DNA from: JBAXLO01 sp037134755 | Lineage (GTDB): Bacteria > Bacteroidota > Bacteroidia > Bacteroidales > JACABE01 | Assembly (NCBI GenBank): GCA_037134755.1 | Contig: JBAXLO010000243.1 | Coordinates: forward strand, 1-6,466 | DNA length: 6,466 bases | Reading direction: 5' to 3' | Part shown: positions 1 to 6,218 of the stretch, piece by piece | Layout: each line of letters begins with the position of its first letter | Position numbering within the stretch: position 1 is the first letter of the stretch | The notes under the pieces: generated by a model | Told to the model about the DNA's origin: nothing | Databases searched by the model: none | Seen by the model: only the letters and a program-made list of their open reading frames with translations | Translations under genes and position numbers: made by a program

Positions 1-55
1 ACTGTTTTTTTCATCTTGTTTTGTAGCGTAAATGAGCTGATGTCTGTCCGAAAAG
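1..55 (+). repeat. 55-bp direct repeat, copy 1
   Basis: This block is identical over 55 bases to 412-466, running from ACTG plus seven T to TGTCTGTCCGAAAAG. Identity falls off right after it (CAACG here, TAAGG in copy 2). It begins at the window edge, so the true repeat may extend further left. It contains GTAAATGAGCTG at 28-39, which is the inverse of CAGCTCATTTAC at 270-281. It probably represents the right end of another copy of the element seen at 264-466. Confidence 0.85.
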
Positions 56-227
56 CAACGAGATACAATTATATTTATATAATATTTGTGGGTACACGGT
101 AGCTACCGGCAGGCAGGCCTTCTCTCCTAAAAGGCTACTCTTTATACATAGCTTTATATATTGTTCAATATATATGGATTGCATTTAATAACATAAATCA
201 CTAAATTAATGTCTTTTTATTCTTTCT

Positions 228-253
228 TTACTTTTTTCATGATAAAAAAGTAA
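228..253. repeat. 10-bp hairpin with 6-nt loop
   Basis: TTACTTTTTT at 228-237 pairs perfectly with AAAAAAGTAA at 244-253 around the loop CATGAT. The stem is almost all A-T, so as RNA it would be weak. It sits just outside the inverted-repeat element at 264-456. It could be a weak terminator-like structure or part of the repeat element. Confidence 0.6.
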
Positions 254-263
254 CAAAAAATCA

Positions 264-456
264 AGACTGCAGCTCATTTACTTCAAAACTACAATAAAAA
301 AAACAAACGCAACCCGAGCCATCCCGAAACATACTTTAGTACATTTATTTAAGTTTTCATCGTCGGGACTCGCGGATTGCTCACTGTAGTATTAATTTAA
401 ATATTGTTAGAACTGTTTTTTTCATCTTGTTTTGTAGCGTAAATGAGCTGATGTCT
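264..456. repeat. Nested imperfect inverted repeat (MITE-like or folded element)
   Basis: The outer arms are AGAC, two mismatched bases, then CAGCTCATTTAC (264-281), matched by GTAAATGAGCTG, two mismatched bases, then GTCT (439-456). Just inside, 282-304 is rich in A and AC and is loosely inverse to the T-rich 416-438. At the centre CGAG (315-318) pairs with CTCG (369-372), and TCCCGA (322-327) pairs with TCGGGA (363-368), with a small internal hairpin TACT-TT-AGTA at 332-341. There is no coding capacity for a transposase. A non-autonomous element or a structured RNA are both possible. Confidence 0.5.
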
Positions 457-466
457 GTCCGAAAAG
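412..466 (+). repeat. 55-bp direct repeat, copy 2
   Basis: Exact copy of 1-55, spaced 411 bp from it. It forms the right arm of the inverted repeat at 264-456. A frame starting ATG at 451 and ending at 558 could encode 35 residues, but copy 1 stops after 20 residues and the repeat itself is the conserved part, so coding is unlikely. Confidence 0.85.
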
Positions 467-738
467 TAAGGAATATGAATATAATTTTCTTTTTTTTATT
501 TAAAAAGGTGTGTGTAAAGAGTATCCTGGGAGGTGAGGAGCTTGATTTGATGTTTTAAATTTCAGTTGTATATTATTGTAAGTTTATCTTAATTCATTTG
601 TTATAAGCTATCAAAGAAAAAATTACTATTTATATTATGCTTCTTATATTTTTCTAAAATGATACTATAATATTATAATATATCTAAGATGTTAAATGGG
701 TATATATATTCTTAAGCATACAAAAGATAATACACCAA

Positions 739-1890
739 TCAATATGTTTTAGTTATGGCTTTGCCAAAGAATGTTTTGTAGCTTACTGTCAATATTGCTT
801 TATCAGGATATACTTTATTATCAACATAGTTGTAATTATAAATGATATGAAAATTAAACTTTCGTGGTAGCTTATAAAATGTATTAGAGTCAAGATCAAC
901 TAATGGCTGCGGATAACCCCATACATTCTTCTTGTCGATAAAACCCTCAGTGCTTACGTTAATATTAATAGTGTCGTGCTTTGTTTCGGTAATCTTAAAA
1001 TCAGAATGCCACTTCGAGCCAAAATCATAACCATTATTAAACTTATAAGCTTGAAGAATTTTAATAATCATAGTGCATTTATTACTTTCGTAAAAATATA
1101 GACTGCCTGATATCGGTGTATAGTCATCATAGGGAGGTCCGTTTGCATAGCCTCCATGCATTACAAAGAATTCGTCTTTATTGGGCAATACTACCACACT
1201 TTCGGGAGCCTGTGCCATAGCAAAACTGCCTTCAAATTCAACAAAAGGATTGAACGAAACCAACCTCCAGCAGTTAGTCTTTTTAAACAAAGCCATACTT
1301 AATAAGCCCGAAGTATATCTACCACAAGGAGGGTATTCTCTTGATGTAGAAAACGAAAGCAAACAAGAACTGTCTCCATTTTTATCTTTATATTTTAGAT
1401 TGCCTACTATAGATGTGAAATTAAAATTATAAGGAATAGTATCGGTACTAACTGTGTCGTAAACATCATTGTTATCAGCATATACTTTGGGAGGACATTT
1501 AGAGCATATCCAATAAGCTACCTCGTTATCTTCATTATAATTAAGACAATTGCTATCAATTGGGGCTGGAAACAACTTAAACATAGCTTTAACCGCATCA
1601 AATGTATCAACACCATAACTCAACTTCTTTAAACTATCTATATTGAAACTAATATCATAAGGGTATCTCATCTGAAATGTATCGCCTGATTCTTGATACG
1701 CATCATCACTAATTACTACACTTGGCAACGAATCCTCAGATAGATTTAAAGAATCCTTTTGTGCATTATCAATTATTAAAGTAAGATTTAACTTTTCCTG
1801 CTCAATTCCATTATTAGTAGTGTGTTTACTTGTAGAACAAGCAAATAATGTTATAAAGATAAATGTACTTAGTATAGTCCTGTATTTCAT
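739..1890 (-). CDS. Hypothetical lipoprotein
   Basis: I do not recognise the family. The protein of 383 residues starts with a clear lipoprotein signal: MKYR, a hydrophobic stretch (residues 5-16) and the lipobox Leu-Phe-Ala-Cys with Cys18 as the lipidated residue. It is therefore expected to be exported and anchored to an envelope membrane. The residues after Cys (STSKHT) are not acidic, so the acidic surface-export signal known from some Bacteroidota lipoproteins is not evident. The rest is soluble, rich in Tyr, Asn and Asp, with seven more Cys, including a CSKC (CxxC) motif at about 129-132, which could form disulfides or bind metal. I chose ATG at 1890; an in-frame GTG at 1914 would add eight residues ahead of the signal peptide and is less likely. 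It lies 41 nt after the protease gene on the same strand, suggesting cotranscription. TGA stop at 739-741. Confidence 0.8.
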   Translation of the reverse strand: MKYRTILSTFIFITLFACSTSKHTTNNGIEQEKLNLTLIIDNAQKDSLNLSEDSLPSVVISDDAYQESGDTFQMRYPYDISFNIDSLKKLSYGVDTFDAVKAMFKLFPAPIDSNCLNYNEDNEVAYWICSKCPPKVYADNNDVYDTVSTDTIPYNFNFTSIVGNLKYKDKNGDSSCLLSFSTSREYPPCGRYTSGLLSMALFKKTNCWRLVSFNPFVEFEGSFAMAQAPESVVVLPNKDEFFVMHGGYANGPPYDDYTPISGSLYFYESNKCTMIIKILQAYKFNNGYDFGSKWHSDFKITETKHDTININVSTEGFIDKKNVWGYPQPLVDLDSNTFYKLPRKFNFHIIYNYNYVDNKVYPDKAILTVSYKTFFGKAITKTY

Positions 1891-1931
1891 ATTCAATTTA
1901 TTTTCTAAAGACACATTGTATCAATTTACGC

Positions 1932-2624
1932 TCACTTAAAATGCAAAAACAATATAAATGCAAAATAATCCCACAAGAAATGGCAGACAATCAACACCTT
2001 TATGTTTCGATACTTGTTGTAATAAAATGCTAATACAAGTCCGATGAAAAAAGTACCTATTAATTGTTTCATAGTTCCATAATTATAATGCGCAATACTA
2101 AATAATATGGCAGAGATAACTATAGAGTGATAGGTGTCGTTTATAAGTAATTGCAATCTGCTTAACAAATAACCTCTAAATATTAATTCCTCGGTGATGG
2201 CAGCTGATGCAGAAAGTACAAATATTATCAACTTATTAGCTTTTAATACATTTAACAGATGTACTATTTTATCATTATCCATATTAAAACCTGTTAACTT
2301 TAAGATGATCCCTATCACCATCGAACCGGCAAATAGTATCAATAATATCATTATAACTAACTTAGCAAATTGATTTAATGAATAGTTAACTTCATCCCAT
2401 ACTAATAAATTTATCTTCTCTACCTTGCGAGTAAAGATGTATATCAATGCTAAACATATCCATGTATGGAGAATTGAAATAAAGATCTTGAACTTTACAT
2501 TGCCTAAACTAAATATCTTGAGTAAAGGAATTAATGCTAATGGAAAGATATACAAAAAGAAGCACACTCCAATAATACCAATAATTAAAATAGATCGTTT
2601 GGGAGGTCTCTGGAATTGTTGCAT
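1932..2624 (-). CDS. CPBP family intramembrane metalloprotease
   Basis: A 230-residue multi-pass membrane protein with the three conserved motifs of the CPBP (CAAX protease and bacteriocin-processing, formerly Abi) family. Motif 1 is EELIFRG (Glu145, Glu146, Arg150), motif 2 is FSIAH (Phe175, His179) and motif 3 is HFLWD (His215, Asp219). These Glu and His residues form the expected metal or catalytic site within the membrane. Hydrophobic segments lie near residues 11-35, 46-64, 86-110, 130-143, 165-180, 186-202 and 207-227. Length is normal for the family and no key residue is missing. Known members include eukaryotic Rce1 and bacterial proteins linked to bacteriocin processing or immunity; the substrate here cannot be deduced. 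ATG at 2624 has no Shine-Dalgarno but follows an A-rich leader and a candidate promoter. It is probably the first gene of a pair with the downstream lipoprotein. Confidence 0.9.
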   Translation of the reverse strand: MQQFQRPPKRSILIIGIIGVCFFLYIFPLALIPLLKIFSLGNVKFKIFISILHTWICLALIYIFTRKVEKINLLVWDEVNYSLNQFAKLVIMILLILFAGSMVIGIILKLTGFNMDNDKIVHLLNVLKANKLIIFVLSASAAITEELIFRGYLLSRLQLLINDTYHSIVISAILFSIAHYNYGTMKQLIGTFFIGLVLAFYYNKYRNIKVLIVCHFLWDYFAFILFLHFK

Positions 2625-2640
2625 GTCTTTTATTTTTCAG

Positions 2641-2648
2641 CAAAGATA
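2641..2648 (-). promoter_or_regulatory. Candidate Bacteroidota -7 box for the CPBP protease gene
   Basis: Read on the minus strand this is TATCTTTG, a full match to the Bacteroidota -7 consensus TAnnTTTG. It ends 16 nt before the ATG, leaving a short A-rich leader of roughly 10 nt. No good -33 TTTG element is seen at the usual distance, so the call rests on the -7 box and position only. Confidence 0.45.
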
Positions 2649-2736
2649 CTATATTATTATAAGGAGATGCTAGATTTGTAGAAATTAATTTACCCTTTGA
2701 ACTATCTTTAATAGAAATTTGATTTTATGACTAATA

Positions 2737-2773
2737 AAGAAAGCCTTCCCCATTAACTGGAGAAGGCTTTCTT
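2737..2773 (-). terminator. Rho-independent terminator of the PLP enzyme gene
   Basis: AAGAAAGCCTTC (2737-2748) pairs perfectly over 12 bp with GAAGGCTTTCTT (2762-2773). Two C and two G can add pairs inside the 13-nt loop. On the minus strand the stem is followed by a T-rich run (TTATTAG). It lies 23 nt past the stop codon at 2797 and so terminates that gene. The A-rich left flank could also make it work weakly on the other strand. Confidence 0.85.
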
Positions 2774-2796
2774 ATATTGAGATTCTTAACAGAATA

Positions 2797-3999
2797 CTAT
2801 AGATAATTAAGTTCTTTTAAACAAAGATGTATCTTTTCGAACGTACGCTCGATGTCGTTATCCAAACCTACAGAGAATCTTACCAAGCCTTCGCTTAAGC
2901 CCATTTCTTTTTGGATGTCTTCAGGAATCTCTGACGAAGTACTACTACCTGAATTGCTAAATAGTGTTTTGAAATATCCTAAACTAACTGCAAGATATCC
3001 TACACCTTGTTTTTGCATACTTTCCATTAATGCTGAAGCTCTTTCGCCGGTTCCCATATCAATGGCAATCATACCTCCGAAACCATAATTAGGATTCATA
3101 ATTCTTTTGAAGGTTTCGTGGCTTTTAAACTCAGGCATACCAGGGTAATGGAACTTTAAACCTATCTCCTTAAACTTAGTAGCAAGATACATTGCATTGT
3201 GTCCATGCTGTTTCATACGAATATGTAACGTATGTAGATTCTTTAGGATACCCGAAGAACGCAAAGGATCTAAAACAGGGCCTAACAACATAGCAGTGCC
3301 TGTGTTAACATCACTCAAAGCATTGATAAAATCATGAGAAGCACAAATAGCACCCGCAACACAATCGTTCTTACCATTGATAAACTTCGTCATACTATAC
3401 AATACAATATGTGCACCCAATTGAGCAGGCGAAACAATCATTGGTGTAAAAGTATTATCAACCAAAAGCTTTGCATTAAACTCATTAGCAATCTCTGCTA
3501 AAGCTGGAATATCAGATATCTGAAGCATAGGATTAGTCATCGTTTCAGTATAGATGATCTTGGTATTAGGACGCATAGCCTTCCTAACTTCATCAAGTTT
3601 AGTAGTATCTACGAAAGTAACTTGAATGTTAAACTTTGCAAGATAATTCTTTAAGAACGCAAAGGTACCTCCATAAATAGTCATACTTGAAACTATATGA
3701 TCTCCTGAATTCACTAATTGAAAGATTGCAGAAGTAATAGCACCCATCCCTGAGGCAGTTACCCATGCAGACTCAGTGCCTTCCATTGCTGCTAAAGCAT
3801 CAGCAAGGTATTTATTACTAGGATTCCAATGACGTGAATACAGGAAACAACCTTCGGTTTCGCCATGGAAAGTGTCTGTCATCGAACGTGCTTCTAAGAA
3901 CGTATATGTTGCAGAATCGGTAATTGAAGGATTGACATCTCCAAATTCGCCGAATTGTAGAACGTCTTGAATGTTACTTGCCGGGTCAAATTTTTTCAT
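2797..3999 (-). CDS. PLP-dependent Cys/Met metabolism enzyme (methionine gamma-lyase / cystathionine enzyme family)
   Basis: A 400-residue cytosolic fold-type I PLP enzyme of the trans-sulfuration family. Visible motifs, in order: YSRHWNP (Tyr54, Arg56, phosphate binding from the neighbouring subunit), SGMGA (residues 83-87, phosphate loop), Tyr109 stacking on PLP, Asp181 in VDNTF (pyridine nitrogen), Lys205 in SMTK (Schiff-base lysine), Ser339, and Arg374 in LVRFSVG (substrate carboxylate). Family members cleave or form C-S bonds in methionine, cystathionine or O-acylhomoserine; the exact reaction is uncertain. Methionine gamma-lyases of the Pseudomonas type carry an active-site Cys after Tyr-Gly; here that position is Gly111 (YGGT), as in cystathionine and sulfhydrylase enzymes. 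Length is normal. It stands alone, with its own terminator downstream and a divergent intergenic region upstream. ATG at 3999 is preceded by an A-rich leader. TAG stop. Confidence 0.88.
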   Translation of the reverse strand: MKKFDPASNIQDVLQFGEFGDVNPSITDSATYTFLEARSMTDTFHGETEGCFLYSRHWNPSNKYLADALAAMEGTESAWVTASGMGAITSAIFQLVNSGDHIVSSMTIYGGTFAFLKNYLAKFNIQVTFVDTTKLDEVRKAMRPNTKIIYTETMTNPMLQISDIPALAEIANEFNAKLLVDNTFTPMIVSPAQLGAHIVLYSMTKFINGKNDCVAGAICASHDFINALSDVNTGTAMLLGPVLDPLRSSGILKNLHTLHIRMKQHGHNAMYLATKFKEIGLKFHYPGMPEFKSHETFKRIMNPNYGFGGMIAIDMGTGERASALMESMQKQGVGYLAVSLGYFKTLFSNSGSSTSSEIPEDIQKEMGLSEGLVRFSVGLDNDIERTFEKIHLCLKELNYL

Positions 4000-4056
4000 T
4001 GTTATGTTTTTTGATTAAATGGTATTGAACTATATGTCTTTTTAATTTGTTTACTT

Positions 4057-4081
4057 AAGTCAATTCATTCTTGAATGACTT
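4057..4081. promoter_or_regulatory. Inverted repeat at the predicted transcription start of the PLP enzyme gene
   Basis: AAGTCAATTCA (4057-4067) and TGAATGACTT (4072-4081) are inverse over 10 bp if one A is bulged, with a 4-nt centre TTCT. The site begins about 2 nt downstream of the candidate -7 box on the minus strand, where a repressor would block transcription, or where a hairpin would form at the very 5' end of the mRNA. The binding protein is unknown. Confidence 0.4.
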
Positions 4082-4083
4082 GG

Positions 4084-4091
4084 CAAAATTA
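4084..4091 (-). promoter_or_regulatory. Candidate -7 box for the PLP enzyme gene
   Basis: On the minus strand this reads TAATTTTG, a full match to TAnnTTTG. A TTG lies 16 bp upstream (4110-4108), somewhat closer than the usual spacing of about 19-20 bp. Transcription would begin near 4078-4080, giving a leader of about 80 nt that contains the inverted repeat at 4057-4081. The motif is short and AT-rich, so a chance match is possible. Confidence 0.4.
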
Positions 4092-4219
4092 ATTTTTTTT
4101 ATGATAGCAACAGCTATACTTTGGATTTATTTTAATAATTTCGCAGTTTATTTTCAGCTTTGTTCAAATTAAAGATTTTACGAAGCAAGTAATAAACATA
4201 ATTTACTAATAACAGAACA

Positions 4220-5611
4220 ATGAATTACGATTTAATAGTTATAGGAAGCGGCCCCGGAGGATATGTGGCGGCCATAAGAGCTTCGCAATTAGGATTAAAA
4301 ACAGCAGTTGTGGAACGTGCTGAATTAGGAGGGATATGTTTGAACTGGGGGTGCATCCCAACAAAAGCTTTGCTTAAGAGTGCTCAGGTATTCAATTACA
4401 CTTCACATGCAGCCGACTATGGAGTAAAAATTGAAGGAGAAATAATAGCCGACTTCAATGCTATGGTAAAACGTAGCAGAGGTGTTGCCGAAAGTATGAG
4501 CAAAGGAATTCAATTCCTTCTCAAGAAAAACAACATTGATGTCATCCAGGGGACTGCTAAAGTAAAGCCCGGAAAGCTTGTTGAAGTAACTGATAACGAT
4601 GGCAAAGCAAAGGATTATGCTGCTAATAATATAGTAATTGCAACCGGTGCACGCACTCGCGAGCTTCCTAATCTGAAACAAGATGGAAAGAAAATAATAG
4701 GTTATCGCGAAGCAATGACTTTACCTAAACAACCTGCCTCAATGGTTGTAGTTGGCTCAGGAGCTATAGGTTCGGAGTTTGCTTATTTCTATAATTCAAT
4801 CGGCACCAAAGTTACTTTGGTTGAGTTTATGCCTAATGTGGTTCCTATTGAAGACGAAGAAGTTTCGAAGCAATTGGAACGTTCTTTCAAGAAACAAGGA
4901 ATGAAAGTTATGCTTGAATCAACGGTTGAAAGCGTTGATACTTCGGGAGATCTTTGTAAAGTTACTATCAATACCAAGAAAGGTGAGGTTATAGTTGAAG
5001 CCGAAATAGTACTATCTGCTGTAGGTATTGCAACTAATCTTGAAGGCATTGGACTTGAAGAAACAGGTATTAAATATGATAAAGGCAAAGTTATAGTTGA
5101 TGAGTATTATAAAACTAATGTTGATGGCTATTATGCTATAGGTGATATAGTTCACGGTCCTGCATTAGCACATGTGGCTTCTCACGAAGGCATTATTTGT
5201 GTTGAAAAGATTGCAGGACATTTCCCACAACCAATGGATTATGGTAATATCCCCGGATGTACTTATACTAATCCTGAAATAGCTTCAGTTGGTATGACAG
5301 AAAAGCAAGCAAAAGAAGCAGGTTATGAAATATTAGTAGGAAAGTTCCCTTATTCTGCTTCAGGTAAGGCTACTGCAAGTGGTAACAGAGATGGTTTTGT
5401 TAAAGTTATCTTTGATGCTAAATATGGCGAATGGTTAGGTTGCCATTTGATTGGTGATAATGTTACAGAGATGATTGCAGAAGCAGTTGTGGCTCGTAAA
5501 CTCGAGACTACAGGAATGGAAGTTCTCAATTCAGTTCATCCTCATCCTACTATGTCGGAGGCAATAATGGAAGCAGTTGCTGCTGCTTATGGTGAAGTTA
5601 TACATTTATAA
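4220..5611 (+). CDS. lpdA: Dihydrolipoyl dehydrogenase (E3)
   Basis: A 463-residue flavoprotein that reoxidises dihydrolipoamide with NAD+ in pyruvate, 2-oxoglutarate or branched-chain 2-oxo acid dehydrogenase complexes or the glycine cleavage system. The N-terminal FAD fold shows GSGPGG at 9-14. The redox disulfide is Cys40 and Cys45 in GGICLNWGCIPTKALL. The NAD-binding fold shows GSGAIGSEFA at 179-188, and the second FAD motif is YYAIGD (Asp309). The C-terminal interface domain ends with HPHPTMSE, giving the catalytic pair His442 and Glu447. All key residues are present and the length is typical for E3. No E1, E2 or gcv genes are adjacent, so the partner complex is not shown here. ATG at 4220 begins right at the FAD domain with an A-rich leader and no Shine-Dalgarno. 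rfbC follows after 9 nt, so the two are probably cotranscribed. Confidence 0.96.
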   Translation: MNYDLIVIGSGPGGYVAAIRASQLGLKTAVVERAELGGICLNWGCIPTKALLKSAQVFNYTSHAADYGVKIEGEIIADFNAMVKRSRGVAESMSKGIQFLLKKNNIDVIQGTAKVKPGKLVEVTDNDGKAKDYAANNIVIATGARTRELPNLKQDGKKIIGYREAMTLPKQPASMVVVGSGAIGSEFAYFYNSIGTKVTLVEFMPNVVPIEDEEVSKQLERSFKKQGMKVMLESTVESVDTSGDLCKVTINTKKGEVIVEAEIVLSAVGIATNLEGIGLEETGIKYDKGKVIVDEYYKTNVDGYYAIGDIVHGPALAHVASHEGIICVEKIAGHFPQPMDYGNIPGCTYTNPEIASVGMTEKQAKEAGYEILVGKFPYSASGKATASGNRDGFVKVIFDAKYGEWLGCHLIGDNVTEMIAEAVVARKLETTGMEVLNSVHPHPTMSEAIMEAVAAAYGEVIHL

Positions 5612-5620
5612 TATAATATC

Positions 5621-6163
5621 ATGCAAATAATACACACTCCAATTAAGGATTTACTGATTATACAACCTCAAGTCTTTAGAGATGAAAGAGGTTATTTCTT
5701 TGAATCGTTCAATCATTCAAGTTTTGTTGAAGAAGGTTTAGACCTTCATTTTGTTCAGGATAATGAATCAAAATCACAGAAAGGAGTGTTAAGGGGACTG
5801 CATTTCCAAGCTCCTCCTTTTGCTCAGGGCAAGTTGGTTAGGGTTATTAAAGGAGCAGTTATGGATGTGGCTGTGGATATTCGCAAAGAGTCTCCAACTT
5901 ATGGCAAGCATTTTATACAGTTACTTAACGAAGAGAATAAGACTATGTTATGGGTACCTCCCGGTTTTGCTCATGGTTTTGTTACTTTGGTAGATGATAC
6001 TATTTTTTCTTATAAATGCACCAACGTTTACAATAAAGCCTCTGAAGGTTCAGTGCGTTGGGATGATGCTGACCTCAACATTGTATGGGGTGTAACTAAT
6101 CCAAGTTTATCTGATAAAGATAAAGTTTCTCCTTTATTTAAAGATTTTATTTCTCCTTTTTAG
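5621..6163 (+). CDS. rfbC: dTDP-4-dehydrorhamnose 3,5-epimerase
   Basis: A 180-residue cupin-fold enzyme, normal length for RmlC/RfbC. It epimerises C3 and C5 of dTDP-4-dehydro-6-deoxy-glucose, the third step in making dTDP-L-rhamnose for surface polysaccharide. Visible motifs: FRDERGYFFESF (19-30), VLRGLHFQ with catalytic base His61, Lys71 in GKLVRV, WVPPGFAHGF (111-120), and FSYKCTN with Tyr131 as the likely proton donor; Asp167 in LSDKD is the likely partner of the histidine. VRWDD (145-149) is also typical. The ATG lies 9 nt after the lpdA stop with only TATAATATC between, so it depends on the lpdA transcript unless TATAAT-like sequence there acts as a promoter, which I consider unlikely. 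rfbA, rfbB and rfbD are not present in the window. TAG stop, then a terminator. Confidence 0.95.
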   Translation: MQIIHTPIKDLLIIQPQVFRDERGYFFESFNHSSFVEEGLDLHFVQDNESKSQKGVLRGLHFQAPPFAQGKLVRVIKGAVMDVAVDIRKESPTYGKHFIQLLNEENKTMLWVPPGFAHGFVTLVDDTIFSYKCTNVYNKASEGSVRWDDADLNIVWGVTNPSLSDKDKVSPLFKDFISPF

Positions 6164-6172
6164 GGAAGAAGA

Positions 6173-6208
6173 AGTGCCTAGAGTACTTAAAGTGCCTTGA
6201 GTGCCTTG
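6173..6208 (+). repeat. 9-bp tandem repeat, four units
   Basis: Four units of 9 bp follow the rfbC stop: AGTGCCTAG, AGTACTTAA, AGTGCCTTG, AGTGCCTTG. The last two are identical and the second is most diverged. The array lies between the stop codon and the terminator, so it is in the 3' untranslated part of the lpdA-rfbC transcript. No function is evident. Confidence 0.75.
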
Positions 6209-6218
6209 AGTTATTAAG

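Larger units (their letters stand above)
132..527. repeat. Imperfect inverted repeat pair 132-148 / 511-527
   Basis: AGGCTACTCTTTATACA at 132-148 is the reverse complement of 511-527 except at two of 17 positions. Weaker similarity continues outward on both sides (about 118-131 against 528-541). The arms enclose about 360 bp containing the other inverted repeats, so they may be the ends, or diverged ends, of a larger element. The similarity was found by eye and has not been tested statistically. Confidence 0.45.
1..738. other. Gene-free, repeat-rich intergenic region
   Basis: No reading frame here has a credible start, length and composition together. The stretch is very AT-rich and holds a 55-bp direct repeat, several nested inverted repeats (listed separately), a 20-bp palindrome at 155-174 (TATATATTG, TT, CAATATATA) and a GC-rich 12-bp palindrome CGGTAGCTACCG at 97-108. 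A 12-bp AT palindrome TATAATATTATA lies at 666-677. The lipoprotein gene ending at 739 is transcribed into this region, but I see no strong GC-stem terminator for it. The region resembles repeat-derived intergenic DNA rather than a decayed gene. Confidence 0.6.
4000..4219. other. Divergent intergenic region between the PLP enzyme gene and lpdA
   Basis: This 220-bp AT-rich gap must hold promoters for both outward-facing genes. For the minus strand a -7 box and a palindrome are listed separately. For lpdA the best plus-strand candidate is TAATTTCG at 4136-4143, one base off TAnnTTTG, but TTTG at 4120-4123 is too close (12 bp) to be its -33 partner. The lpdA promoter is therefore not firmly placed. 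No small gene or riboswitch was recognised. Confidence 0.5.

Noticed and set aside
340..558. Small open frame across the 55-bp repeat, with ATG at 451
   Set aside because: The region upstream of 451 has no start codon, the equivalent frame in copy 1 stops after 20 residues, and conservation follows the DNA repeat rather than a protein.
1181..1432. 83-residue plus-strand open frame
   Set aside because: It lies wholly inside the lipoprotein gene on the other strand, with no recognisable protein features, so it is a shadow frame.
1891..1914. GTG start at 1914 for the lipoprotein
   Set aside because: It would put eight extra residues (polar and charged) before an otherwise standard signal peptide starting at the ATG at 1888-1890.
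2425..2673. 82-residue plus-strand open frame
   Set aside because: It overlaps the start of the CPBP protease gene, which has clear catalytic motifs on the minus strand.
4403..5088. Two minus-strand open frames (92 and 99 residues) within lpdA
   Set aside because: Both are antisense to an intact, fully conserved lpdA and show no family features.
5612..5620. TATAAT-like promoter for rfbC
   Set aside because: Bacteroidota promoters use TAnnTTTG rather than TATAAT, and the sequence abuts the ATG, leaving no room for a normal start site.
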